Notes under the pieces: model-generated
Told to the model about the DNA's origin: nothing
The model's input: the letters and a program-made list of their open reading frames with translations, nothing else
The model's database searches: none
Source: Fimbriiglobus ruber
Lineage (GTDB): Bacteria > Planctomycetota > Planctomycetia > Gemmatales > Gemmataceae
Reading direction: 5' to 3'
Assembly (NCBI RefSeq): GCF_002197845.1
Contig: NZ_NIDE01000005.1
Span: 744,001 to 808,000 of the forward strand
Length of the DNA stretch: 64,000 nt
Position numbers and translations under genes: made by a program
In this document: piece after piece, positions 47,706 to 55,636 of the stretch
Layout: every line of letters starts with the position of its first letter
How positions within the stretch are numbered: position 1 is the stretch's first letter

Positions 47706-47857
47706 TAAAGCCCACCTCATAACGTGATGCCAGTTCGATCGCATCCAACGAGAAGTCTCGAAATTCGCGCACCGCGACCGGGCCGGATTGTATACGATGA
47801 ACCTTCGGTCACCAGCCCGAACCGGGCGCACCGTTCGCCGGAGGATAGTAGTCCGCG

Positions 47858-49063
47858 ATGATCCGCATCTCCCAGCTCGCGTCGTCCGTCCAGCCGTCCG
47901 CCACCCTCGCCGCCGGAGCCAAGGCCCGGGAGTTGAAAGCGAAGGGCATCAAGGTGTTCGACTTCAGTCTCGGGGAGCCGGACTTCGACACCCCGAAACA
48001 CATCTGCGACGCGGCCGAGAAGGCCGCCCGGACCGGCCAGACACACTACACGCCGGCCGCCGGGACGGCCGAACTTCGCAAGGCGATCGCCAAGTGGTAC
48101 GGGCGGTTCCACGGGCTCGAGTGCGGGCCGGAAAACGTGATCGTCTCGAACGGCGCGAAGCACTCGATCCACAACGTCCTGGCCGCGACCGTCGGCCCGG
48201 GCGACGAGGTCGTCATCCCCACGCCGTACTGGGTGAGCTACAGCGATCTCGTGATGATGACGGGAGCCAAGGCCGTCCTCGTCACGACCGCGATGGAAAC
48301 CGGCTTCAAGATGACGCCCGCCCAGCTCAGCGCCGCGCTGACGCCGCGGACCCGACTGCTCATGCTCAACTCGCCGTGCAACCCGACCGGGACCGTCTAC
48401 TCCCGGGCCGAGCTGGAAGCCCTCGTCGACGTCATGGCACCCACCGAAGCCGCCATTCTGAGCGACGAGATTTACGAACAGCTCACGTTCGGCACCGCCA
48501 AGCCGACCTGCGTGGCGACCTTGCGGCCGGCCCTCAAGGATCGCGTGATCACGGTCAGCGGGGCCAGCAAGAGCTACGCGATGACCGGCTGGCGGATCGG
48601 CTGGGCGGTCGCGCCGGCCCCGCTGGTCAAGGCGATGGACAACATCCAGAGTCAGGAGACGAGCTGCCCGTCGAGCGTCAGCCAAGCGGCGATGGTGACC
48701 GCCCTGGAGTCGCCCGAGTCCGACCAGTGCGTGGCCGACATGCGGGCCGCGTTCGCCGTCCGACGGGATTTGGTATGCGGCCTGCTCTCCAAGATCCCGG
48801 GTGTCCAGTTCCCGGTGCCCGAAGGAGCGTTCTACGCGTTTTTCCGCGTGGCCGATCACTTCGGCAAGACGTTCGGCGACAAGAAGGTCACGGACTCGAT
48901 GACCTTCTGCACCGCGCTGCTGGAACAAGCCCACGTGAACCTCGTCCCCGGGTCGGCGTTCGGGGCCGAGGGGTTCGTCCGCATGTCGTTCGCTACGAAC
49001 AAGGAAACGATCGAGGGCGGTTTGGCGAAGCTGAAAGACTGGCTGGCGTCCGGGGTGAAGTGA
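47858..49063 (+). CDS. Class I/II PLP aminotransferase (aspartate aminotransferase-like)
   Basis: A 401-residue fold-type I aminotransferase. Seen: VFDFSLGEPDFDTPKHI, QTHYTPAAGTAELRKAIA, VSNGAKHSIHNVLAA, the SPCNPTGTVYSRAEL segment (Asn of the PLP site), SDEIYEQLTFG (Asp/Tyr), and the PLP Lys238 in SGASKSYAMTGWRIGW. It ends with VRMSFATNKETIEGGL (Arg of the carboxylate site). Likely transaminates aspartate or prephenate-type substrates; the specific donor is inferred. Confidence 0.9.
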   Translation: MIRISQLASSVQPSATLAAGAKARELKAKGIKVFDFSLGEPDFDTPKHICDAAEKAARTGQTHYTPAAGTAELRKAIAKWYGRFHGLECGPENVIVSNGAKHSIHNVLAATVGPGDEVVIPTPYWVSYSDLVMMTGAKAVLVTTAMETGFKMTPAQLSAALTPRTRLLMLNSPCNPTGTVYSRAELEALVDVMAPTEAAILSDEIYEQLTFGTAKPTCVATLRPALKDRVITVSGASKSYAMTGWRIGWAVAPAPLVKAMDNIQSQETSCPSSVSQAAMVTALESPESDQCVADMRAAFAVRRDLVCGLLSKIPGVQFPVPEGAFYAFFRVADHFGKTFGDKKVTDSMTFCTALLEQAHVNLVPGSAFGAEGFVRMSFATNKETIEGGLAKLKDWLASGVK

Positions 49064-49102
49064 AAGGTTTGGGCGCGGGGTATGTGAAGTCGGCCCCCGG
49101 AC

Positions 49103-49126
49103 GGCCCAGGGTTTACACCCTGGGCC
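49103..49126. repeat. 10-bp-stem hairpin
   Basis: GGCCCAGGGT, a TTAC loop, then ACCCTGGGCC. It lies 40 bases past the aminotransferase stop. No T-tract, so probably a dispersed repeat rather than a terminator. Confidence 0.6.
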
Positions 49127-49188
49127 CACCCCGGCACAACTTCATACATCCCCACGATCGCTTCCCGGTTGCAATGAGGGGCACGTCG

Positions 49189-50145
49189 ATGTCGGTGCTG
49201 TATTTGACCGAAGACGACGTGCGGCAGTTGCTCACGATGGACGTGGCCCTGCCGGCAGTCGAGTCCGCACTGCGGAAGGTCGCTCTGGACGAGGCTCAAA
49301 ACATCCCCCGGCAGCGGTGCCAGACCGACCAGGTCATGCTGCACATACTCCCCGCGGCTGCCAAAACTCTTGGCACGATCGGCTACAAGGCGTACACCAC
49401 GACGCGGGCCGGGGCCCAGTTCCACGTGACCCTGTTCGACCCCAAAACCGGCGACATGCTGGCCCTCATCCGGGCCGATTACCTGGGCCAGATCCGGACC
49501 GGCGCGGCGACCGGGGTCGCGACCAAGAAGCTCGCCCGCCCAGGCGCGGCGACCGTCGGCATCTACGGCTCCGGCCGCCAGGCGCGGATGCAGCTCGAAG
49601 CCATTTGCAAGGTCCGCACGATCGCCCGCGCCCACGTCTATAGCCGGGACGCCGACCGCCGCGAGGCGTTTGCTAAAGAGATGTCGGCGAAGTGCGGCAC
49701 CGAGGTCGTTCCCGTCGCCGCGCCGGAAGAGGCGGCCCGAGGGCTCGACATCGTCGTGACCGCGACGAGTAGCCGGGAGCCGGTGCTGCACGGCGAATGG
49801 GTCGCGGCCGGCGCCCACGTCAACCTCATCGGGTCTAACTTCCTGGCTAAGGCCGAGGTCGATGTCGAGTTGTTCCGCCGGGCGGCCCTGGTCGTGGCCG
49901 ATAGCAAGGAGCAGGCGAAGCTCGAAGCCGGCGACTTCGTGGCCGCCCTGAAAGAGAACGCCCTGAACTGGGCCGACGTCCGCGACCTGCCGAACGTCCT
50001 CGTCGGCCGTTACCCCGGCCGGGCGTCCGCCCAGGATATCACCGTGTTCAAGTCGCTGGGCCTGGGGATCGAAGACATCGCCGTGGCCGTCAAGGTGTAC
50101 GAGCTGGCCCGAGCCGGCGGCGCAGGGGTGGAACTGCCGGTGTGA
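49189..50145 (+). CDS. Ornithine cyclodeaminase/mu-crystallin family protein
   Basis: A 318-residue NAD(P)-dependent protein. Seen: LYLTEDDVRQLLTMDVALPAVESAL, GYKAYTTTRAGAQFHVTLFD, ADYLGQIRTGAATGVATKKLA, the Rossmann loop VGIYGSGRQARMQLEAI, and HVNLIGSNFLAKAEVD. Members deaminate ornithine or reduce cyclic imines. Which reaction occurs cannot be decided from the sequence. ATG 49189 has GAGGGG upstream; ATG 49174 is an alternative. Confidence 0.88.
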   Translation: MSVLYLTEDDVRQLLTMDVALPAVESALRKVALDEAQNIPRQRCQTDQVMLHILPAAAKTLGTIGYKAYTTTRAGAQFHVTLFDPKTGDMLALIRADYLGQIRTGAATGVATKKLARPGAATVGIYGSGRQARMQLEAICKVRTIARAHVYSRDADRREAFAKEMSAKCGTEVVPVAAPEEAARGLDIVVTATSSREPVLHGEWVAAGAHVNLIGSNFLAKAEVDVELFRRAALVVADSKEQAKLEAGDFVAALKENALNWADVRDLPNVLVGRYPGRASAQDITVFKSLGLGIEDIAVAVKVYELARAGGAGVELPV

Positions 50146-50253
50146 TGGTAATGTGGTCAAACCGTCCTCTAACTCGGAACACACCCGACCCCGCGCCCCG
50201 CGTGAAATCGAGGGAAATTCCTCGGTAGTCTCGTAGACTGATGGGAACGTTGT

Positions 50254-50291
50254 GCGAGCCGGCCCGACTCGACGGGCCGGCTCGCTTCATT
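50254..50291 (+). terminator. Strong hairpin terminator
   Basis: A perfect 13-bp stem (GCGAGCCGGCCCG, 50254-50266; complement 50273-50285), a 6-base loop, then TTCATTT. It lies ~110 bases past the cyclodeaminase-family stop and 23 bases before the next ATG. Confidence 0.7.
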
Positions 50292-50307
50292 TGCGCGGGA
50301 GCCGACG

Positions 50308-50949
50308 ATGGGGAAGGTATCGCTGCCGACCAAGAGCGGGACGCTCGTCGCGATGTGTGACGACGAGGTCGAAGACCTCACCCTGGAAATGCTCCAGGTC
50401 GTGGCCGGGTTCGAGGGCCGCGGGCGGGGTTTAGCGAACGGCGTCCGCGTCCAATTCGGCTGGTCCGAACTCACGCTCAAGCACGTCGACGGCGAAATCG
50501 TTGTCCACGAGCCCGACTTCGCCGAAGACCCCGAGGGCGGCCTGCGCGACGACGTGACGTGTACCGTGACGGTCTCGGCGGCGATGGCCGGGACCGTCCA
50601 GGCGGTCGGCGTCGTCCCGGTCGACCTGCGGTTCGACGACGCCCTCGCGATCGCCCCCGGCTGCCTGGAGGAGCCGGACCTGTACCTCCTCCGGTCCGCC
50701 CCGCGGGGCGAAAACTCCGGCTGGTTCATCGGCCCGGCGAACGCCCCGCCGGGCAGCGAAGAGGCCGGGGCCGAGTTCGAGGGGCGGTACGTGTGGGAAC
50801 TCCTGCACGAGCGACCCGCGCTCCTGGCCGCGCTGGCGCTGCCGCCCGGCTATCTCGTGCTGTTCAGCGGCGACGAGATGGTCTCCGTCTCGCCGCCCGA
50901 AGGCGAGGGGGAGAACCCGGACGCGGCCGGCGGAGCGCCCGCGGAGTGA
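50308..50949 (+). CDS. Hypothetical protein
   Basis: A 213-residue acidic, soluble protein without signal peptide. It reads as two parts: an N-terminal beta-rich region (LPTKSGTLVAMCDDEVEDLTLEML...) and a C-terminal region with RGENSGWFIGPANAPPGSEE and YVWELLHERPALLAAL. The SGWFIG segment recalls DUF2185/Imm33-type domains, but I am not sure. The reading frame has strong third-position GC bias, supporting a real gene. Confidence 0.65.
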   Translation: MGKVSLPTKSGTLVAMCDDEVEDLTLEMLQVVAGFEGRGRGLANGVRVQFGWSELTLKHVDGEIVVHEPDFAEDPEGGLRDDVTCTVTVSAAMAGTVQAVGVVPVDLRFDDALAIAPGCLEEPDLYLLRSAPRGENSGWFIGPANAPPGSEEAGAEFEGRYVWELLHERPALLAALALPPGYLVLFSGDEMVSVSPPEGEGENPDAAGGAPAE

Positions 50950-51040
50950 GGGGAGACGGGGTTCCGGAATTTCGGGTAGTGGACCTACGCGGTCGCGACC
51001 AGCGCGGTAAGCATTCCCAGCGCACGGCGAACCCCGCGCC

Positions 51041-52345
51041 TCACGACCCGAACCGCTCGGGCAGCAGGAGCGTGGCCGGGTTTTGCAGGTGGCGGATGAC
51101 CACGTTCCCGAACGCGGCTCCGACCGCCCCGTCGACGACGCGGTGGTCGAAGGAGAACGAGAGGTAAATCAGGTCGGCCGGCCGCAGCGCGCCGTGGGCG
51201 TCGTAGACCGGCCGCCGGACCACCTTGCCGACGCCCATGATGCCGACCTCGGGGTGGTTGATGATCGGGGTCGAGATCAGCCCGCCGATGCCGCCGATGG
51301 ACGTCACGGTGAACGTGCCGCCGCGCAAGTCTTCCGCCTTCGGGCGGCCGGCGCGGGCGTCGTTGCTCAGGCGGTCGATCTCGGTGGCGATCGCTGCCAC
51401 GTCCTTCTTGTCCGCGTCCCGGATCACGGGGACGACCAGCCCGTTCGGGGCCGCGACGGCGATGCCGATGTCGTACCGGTCGTGCAGCACCATCTCCTCG
51501 GCCGCCTCGTCGTAAGTGCAGTTAACGATCGGGATTTCCTTGAGCGCCCGGGCCGCGGCTTTGACGAAAAAGGGCAGGTAGGTGAGCCGGACGCCCGCCC
51601 GACCAAAGGTCTCCTTCAGTTGCGTGCGGAGCCGGACGAGGTCGGTCAGGTCGCATTCGTCGATGTACGAGTAGTGCGGGATGGCCCGCATCGCGGTGGT
51701 CATGTGTTCGGCGATCTTGCGCCGGAGCCCGAGCATCTTCATCCGTGTCCCGGCCACGCCGAAGTTGAGGCCGGAACGGGGCAGGTGGTTGCGGTGCGGC
51801 CGGGCGTGAGCGTCGCCGGCCGCCGCTGGCTTTTTCGCGATGTGCGGGGCAAGGTCTTCGAGCAGGATTCGCCCGGCCGGCCCGGTCCCGTGGACATGGG
51901 TGAGGTCGATGCCGAGTTTCCTCGCGAGGTGGCGAACGGACGGCGCGGCCGCGGGCGGAGGGGCCGCCGAATGTTCGTCGGCGTGGACGGGTTCGCTCGT
52001 CCCATTGCGCGCGGAACTGAGTTCGCCGTTGCTCTTTGCAACGAGGGGCGGAGGCGCCGCGGCCACCAGTTCTTCCGCCCGCTTCTTGGCGGAAGAACTG
52101 GTGGCCGCCTGTCCCTCCGGCTCGTACCGCAGCACGACTGCGCCGACCTTGATCTTGTCGCCCGGCTCGGCCAGGGTTCCGGTGACGGTGCCGGCGAAGG
52201 GCGCGGGGACTTCCATCGTCGCCTTGTCGGACATGACCTCCATGAGGGCCTGTCCGCGGTGGACCGCCTCCCCCGGCTGCACCAGCCAGCGGACGAGTTC
52301 CACCTCGAATAACCCTTCGCCCACCGGCGGGAGAGGAAAGTCCAT
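51041..52345 (-). CDS. 2-oxoacid dehydrogenase E2 (dihydrolipoyl acyltransferase)
   Basis: A 434-residue E2 subunit, the core of a 2-oxoacid dehydrogenase complex. Lipoyl domain: VMSDKATMEVPAPFAG with lipoyl Lys41; Ala/Pro-rich linker; peripheral subunit-binding domain SVRHLARKLGIDLTHVHGTGPAGRILLED; catalytic domain from LRRKIAEHMTTAM to SFSFDHRVVDGAVGA, holding the His/Asp of the DHRxxDG motif. E1alpha and E1beta genes precede it on the same strand, so the order E1alpha-E1beta-E2 is complete. The E1 sequences favour a branched-chain 2-oxoacid complex; no E3 gene is in the window. A 21-bp perfect hairpin lies in its linker coding region. Confidence 0.92.
   Translation of the reverse strand: MDFPLPPVGEGLFEVELVRWLVQPGEAVHRGQALMEVMSDKATMEVPAPFAGTVTGTLAEPGDKIKVGAVVLRYEPEGQAATSSSAKKRAEELVAAAPPPLVAKSNGELSSARNGTSEPVHADEHSAAPPPAAAPSVRHLARKLGIDLTHVHGTGPAGRILLEDLAPHIAKKPAAAGDAHARPHRNHLPRSGLNFGVAGTRMKMLGLRRKIAEHMTTAMRAIPHYSYIDECDLTDLVRLRTQLKETFGRAGVRLTYLPFFVKAAARALKEIPIVNCTYDEAAEEMVLHDRYDIGIAVAAPNGLVVPVIRDADKKDVAAIATEIDRLSNDARAGRPKAEDLRGGTFTVTSIGGIGGLISTPIINHPEVGIMGVGKVVRRPVYDAHGALRPADLIYLSFSFDHRVVDGAVGAAFGNVVIRHLQNPATLLLPERFGS
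52059..52108 (-). repeat. Perfect 21-bp hairpin in the E2 linker coding sequence
   Basis: Arms 52059-52079 and 52088-52108 are exact complements (GGCCACCAGTTCTTCCGCC core), with an 8-base loop. They encode the AATSSSAKKRAEELVAAA stretch after the lipoyl domain. It would form a very stable hairpin in the mRNA. Confidence 0.85.
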
Positions 52346-52395
52346 CGGTGCGCTCCAGTCTGGCCCGGGTGAGCGAATGGAAAGGGCGTGAAGTC

Positions 52396-52735
52396 AGCCC
52401 CCGGCGTCCCCGGGCTCCCGCCCTCGTTGTACCCCACAAGTCTGCAACGTCTTTCGTAACAAGATGTTGCGGAAACGGCATCCGGAAGGCCCAAATCCGC
52501 TTCGCCGTTTGGAAAACGCTTGTTTTCCAGGCCATTCGGAAGGGGCATTTTCGCTGCTTCCGACTTATGGGGTACAACGAGGGCTCCCGCCCGGGTCTAC
52601 GTCAGGCCGCCCCGGAGGGGCGGAAATCCATCCCACCCATCCAATCACTGTTCTACATCCACGCGGTATTCCGCCCCTCCGGGGCGGCCTGACGTAGACC
52701 CGGGCGGGAGCCCGGGGACGCCGGGGGCTGACCTC
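52396..52735. repeat. Palindromic element with nested 157-bp element, E1beta-E2 spacer
   Basis: A copy of the 4233-4403 family occupying the spacer between E1beta and E2. Left arm 52396-52423 continues at 52581-52624; right arm ~52670-52735. The left arm is interrupted by the 157-bp element. No gene in 52346-52767. Confidence 0.88.
52424..52580. mobile_element. 157-bp MITE-like element, copy 2
   Basis: Same length and ends as copy 1 and only a few differences, flanked by GGGCTCCCGCCC at 52412-52423 and 52581-52592. Confidence 0.85.
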
Positions 52736-52767
52736 ACGCCCAAATCCACATCCCTGTCCGAATTACC

Positions 52768-53826
52768 TTACGCCACGTCCGCCGCCAGGTCTCGCATCGC
52801 GTCGCGGATCTGGTCGTACTGCGGGACGGTATTCGTCTCGTACACCTGGTTCAGCCCGATCCCGGGGACGTGCTTGCCCATGAGCAGAGTGGGCTTCACC
52901 AGGAAGTCGTAGAAGTGGTCCTCGACGGCCCGGCGGAGGAGGTGTTCGCCGAAGTTGGTGACCTCGGTGTCCTCGTTCACAATCAGCAGCCGGCCCGTCT
53001 TGGCGATGCTCCGCGAAACCGTGTCCCAGTCGTAAGGGAAGATGCTCCGCAGGTCGATGACCTCGAACGTGTATCCGAAGTCGGTCCGCAGTTCGTCCGC
53101 GGCGCGGGCGCATTCGGGCAGCAGGCGGCCGTAGCTGACGACGGTGGCCGTGTGCCCCTCGCGGACGACGGCCGCCTTCCCGATCGGGACAAAGTGCGGC
53201 CCCAGGTCCGGCCACTGCGGCTCCCACGCCGACCGGTCGCCGACCGGGGCGTCGATCATGCGGCAAAGTTCGTCGTAGTCGGCCGGTTCGCCGGGTAGGA
53301 GCTGGTCGCCCTTCGCGCGGAGTAGCGCCTTGGGCAACAGGACCATGACCGGGTTCGGGTCGGCGATGGCGGACAACATGAGACCGTAGGCGTCGAGCGG
53401 ATTACTCGGGGTGACGATCTTCCACCCGGTCAGCCGACTGGCCCAGCTCTCGAAACTATGCGAGTGGTACAGACTGCCGCGGATGCCGGCCCCGTTCGGG
53501 GTCATCATCACGATCGGCATGTCGAAGTTGCCGGCCCCGGCCCACCGCTGGTTGCCGGCGACCTTCATCAGGTCGATGGTGTTGAACGCGTAATCGCAGA
53601 ACTGGATCTCGCACACCGGCTTGCCGCCCGCGTAGGCGATGCCCATCGCGCAGCCGAGGATGCCGCGTTCATCCAGAGGAGTGTTCCAGGCCGTCTTCAA
53701 CCCCTGGGTGGCCGTAAACACCCCGCCGAGCGGCGCGCCCACGTCTTCTCCGAATACGTCCGTCACCCCAAGGTGAGTTTCACCGTAGTGGAGGGCCATG
53801 CGAACAGCTTGAACTAAGGTAGCCAT
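52768..53826 (-). CDS. 2-oxoacid dehydrogenase E1 beta subunit
   Basis: A 352-residue transketolase-fold subunit. Seen: VFGEDVGAPLGGVFTATQGLKT (Glu of the ThDP site), NTPLDERGILGCAMGIAYAGGKPV, EIQFCDYAFNTIDLM, PNGAGIRGSLYHSHSFESW, the central VVSYGRLLPEC, and TEVTNFGEHLLR. With the E1alpha subunit it decarboxylates a 2-oxoacid using thiamine diphosphate. The sequence style matches branched-chain E1beta. It lies between repeat-filled spacers. Confidence 0.92.
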   Translation of the reverse strand: MATLVQAVRMALHYGETHLGVTDVFGEDVGAPLGGVFTATQGLKTAWNTPLDERGILGCAMGIAYAGGKPVCEIQFCDYAFNTIDLMKVAGNQRWAGAGNFDMPIVMMTPNGAGIRGSLYHSHSFESWASRLTGWKIVTPSNPLDAYGLMLSAIADPNPVMVLLPKALLRAKGDQLLPGEPADYDELCRMIDAPVGDRSAWEPQWPDLGPHFVPIGKAAVVREGHTATVVSYGRLLPECARAADELRTDFGYTFEVIDLRSIFPYDWDTVSRSIAKTGRLLIVNEDTEVTNFGEHLLRRAVEDHFYDFLVKPTLLMGKHVPGIGLNQVYETNTVPQYDQIRDAMRDLAADVA

Positions 53827-53875
53827 CGGGAGAAGCTACAAGTTACGGGGAAGAGGGACAGCAGGCGGTTTTCCG

Positions 53876-54095
53876 CCCCTCCGGGGCGGCCTAACGTAGA
53901 CCCGGGCGGGAGCCCTCGTTGTACCCCACAAGTCTGCAACGTCTTTCGTAACAAGATGTTGCGGAAACGGCATCCGGAAGGCCCAAATCCGCTTCGCCGT
54001 TTGGAAAACGCTTGTTTTCCAGGCCATTCGGAAGGGGCATTTTCGCTGCTTCCGACTTATGGGGTACAACGAGGGCGGGAGCCCGGGGACACCGG
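53876..54095. repeat. Half palindromic element with nested 157-bp element
   Basis: Only the right-arm type of the 4233 family is seen (53876-53915, then 54073-54095), interrupted by the 157-bp element. With the inverted half at 54188-54412 it forms one larger inverted structure filling the E1alpha-E1beta spacer. Confidence 0.85.
53916..54072. mobile_element. 157-bp MITE-like element, copy 3 (opposite to host arm)
   Basis: Flanked by GGGCGGGAGCCC (53904-53915 and 54073-54084), the reverse complement of the target in the other copies. So it inserted at the same site in the opposite orientation relative to the palindrome arm. Confidence 0.85.
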
Positions 54096-54187
54096 GAGCT
54101 GAGATCCTGCCCAATCAACGAGAGAACTCAATCAGGTTGACCACTGCCGACTGGTGGCGGATTCTGACTTCGGGTGCTGTTTTCTCC

Positions 54188-54412
54188 CCGGTGTCCCCGG
54201 GCTCCCGCCCTCGTTGTACCCCACAAGTCTGCAACGTCTTTCGTAACAAGATGTTGCGGAAACGGCATTCGGAAGGCCCAAATCCGCTTCGCCGTTTGGA
54301 AAACGCTTGTTTTCCAGGCCATTCGGAAGGGGCATTTTCGCTGCTTCCGACTTATGGGGTACAACGATGGCTCCCGCCCGGGTCTACGTTAGGCCGCCCC
54401 GGAGGGGCGGAA
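54188..54412. repeat. Half palindromic element with nested 157-bp element
   Basis: The left-arm type (54188-54210, then 54368-54412), interrupted by a 157-bp element. No gene is seen in 53827-54419. Confidence 0.85.
54211..54367. mobile_element. 157-bp MITE-like element, copy 4
   Basis: Same length and terminal repeats. Left target GGGCTCCCGCCC (54199-54210); the right copy has one change (TGGCTCCCGCCC, 54368-54379). Confidence 0.85.
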
Positions 54413-54419
54413 AACCAAA

Positions 54420-55538
54420 TCACCCAGCTCGCCGCGGTAGCCCGGTGTAATCCCGCGGATACACCACGTCCACCTCGCTGGGCGCGTACGTGTCTCGTTC
54501 CACATCCTCCTTGGTCGGTTTCGGCTCGCTCGTCGCTTTCACGACGGCCGCGTCGGCTTCCTTGCGGGCCTCGTCCCACATCTGGCGGACGGCGTTCGCG
54601 TCGGTCGCGTGGGCGTCGATCAGCTTTTGCTCGAACAGGGCCAGGCAGTCCGGCTGGTCCCACACCCGCTGGGCGCCGCTGCTGGACGAGTGCCCGTGCA
54701 GACGGCCGACAAGTGTTTCGAGCAGGAACGGCTTCCGCTCCCGGCGGACGTATCGCATCGCCCGGTCGATGCCGTGCCACGCGGCCACCGTGTCGGTGCC
54801 GTCGACCGTTTCGGCCCGGACGTGGTAAGGCGCCGCCCGGTCGGCGATGCGGCGGTCGGCGTGCTGGCTGCCGTGTGTGGTGGAGATGCCGAAGCCGTTG
54901 TTCGTGACCAGTAGAAGGACGGGGAGTTCATTCCCCGGCCGACTGCTCCAGAGCAGGCACGATTCGAAGTCGCCCTCGGCTGTCCCCGCGTCGCCGCTGA
55001 CAGCCACGGTCAGCGCGTCGCCGCCAGCCCGCTTTTGCACCAGCGCGGTGCCCGGGGCCATCGTGCATTGAATCTCGATCACACTCGACACCGGCGGGAT
55101 GTTCCACGCCGGGACGGCGTAGTGGCCGACGAAGTTCCGGCCGCGGCTGTACGGGTCGGTCGCCGTCATCGCCAGCTGGCGGACGTGGTCCAGCATCGGC
55201 ATGCCCATCGCGAGCAGGGTGCCGGCGCTGCGGTAGTGGAGGTGCAGGTAGTCGTAGGCCGGACCCTGGCCTTTGTGGACTTGCATGCCGAGGGCGACGT
55301 TGACGGCCTCTTCGCCCGGCCCGCCGACCCAGAAGTACGCCTCGCCGGACTTGCTCATCTTGATCGAGCGCTCTTCGAGCGCCCGGGTGCGGATCATCTG
55401 GCGGAAGATCGTCAGGGCTAACTCGGCGGAAATCGCTTCTTTACCGCTGCGGATCACAGCCGGCGTCCCGGCCGCGCGGGACGCGCGGCGGGGGACGCCG
55501 GAGGGGTTTTCGGGACTATCCTCGTTCGATTCGGCCAT
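54420..55538 (-). CDS. 2-oxoacid dehydrogenase E1 alpha subunit
   Basis: A 372-residue ThDP-dependent subunit. Seen: LTIFRQMIRTRALEERSIKM, VGGPGEEAVNVALGMQV, the ThDP/Mg2+ motif AVSGDAGTAEGDFESCLLWSS (GDxxxxEG..N/E type), LLLVTNNGFGISTTHG, and RLHGHSSSSGAQRVW, the phosphorylation-loop region. First gene of the E1alpha-E1beta-E2 set on the minus strand. The ~40-residue charged N terminus is poorly conserved-looking, so the start is approximate. Confidence 0.92.
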   Translation of the reverse strand: MAESNEDSPENPSGVPRRASRAAGTPAVIRSGKEAISAELALTIFRQMIRTRALEERSIKMSKSGEAYFWVGGPGEEAVNVALGMQVHKGQGPAYDYLHLHYRSAGTLLAMGMPMLDHVRQLAMTATDPYSRGRNFVGHYAVPAWNIPPVSSVIEIQCTMAPGTALVQKRAGGDALTVAVSGDAGTAEGDFESCLLWSSRPGNELPVLLLVTNNGFGISTTHGSQHADRRIADRAAPYHVRAETVDGTDTVAAWHGIDRAMRYVRRERKPFLLETLVGRLHGHSSSSGAQRVWDQPDCLALFEQKLIDAHATDANAVRQMWDEARKEADAAVVKATSEPKPTKEDVERDTYAPSEVDVVYPRDYTGLPRRAG

Positions 55539-55636
55539 GACGGCACCTCGGAATCAAAGGCGGCCGACAGGGGTTCGGGCCACAACCCCGTGTGGGGGAG
55601 GTTTTCACACGTGTGCTGGCAAACGTTTCGACCGGA

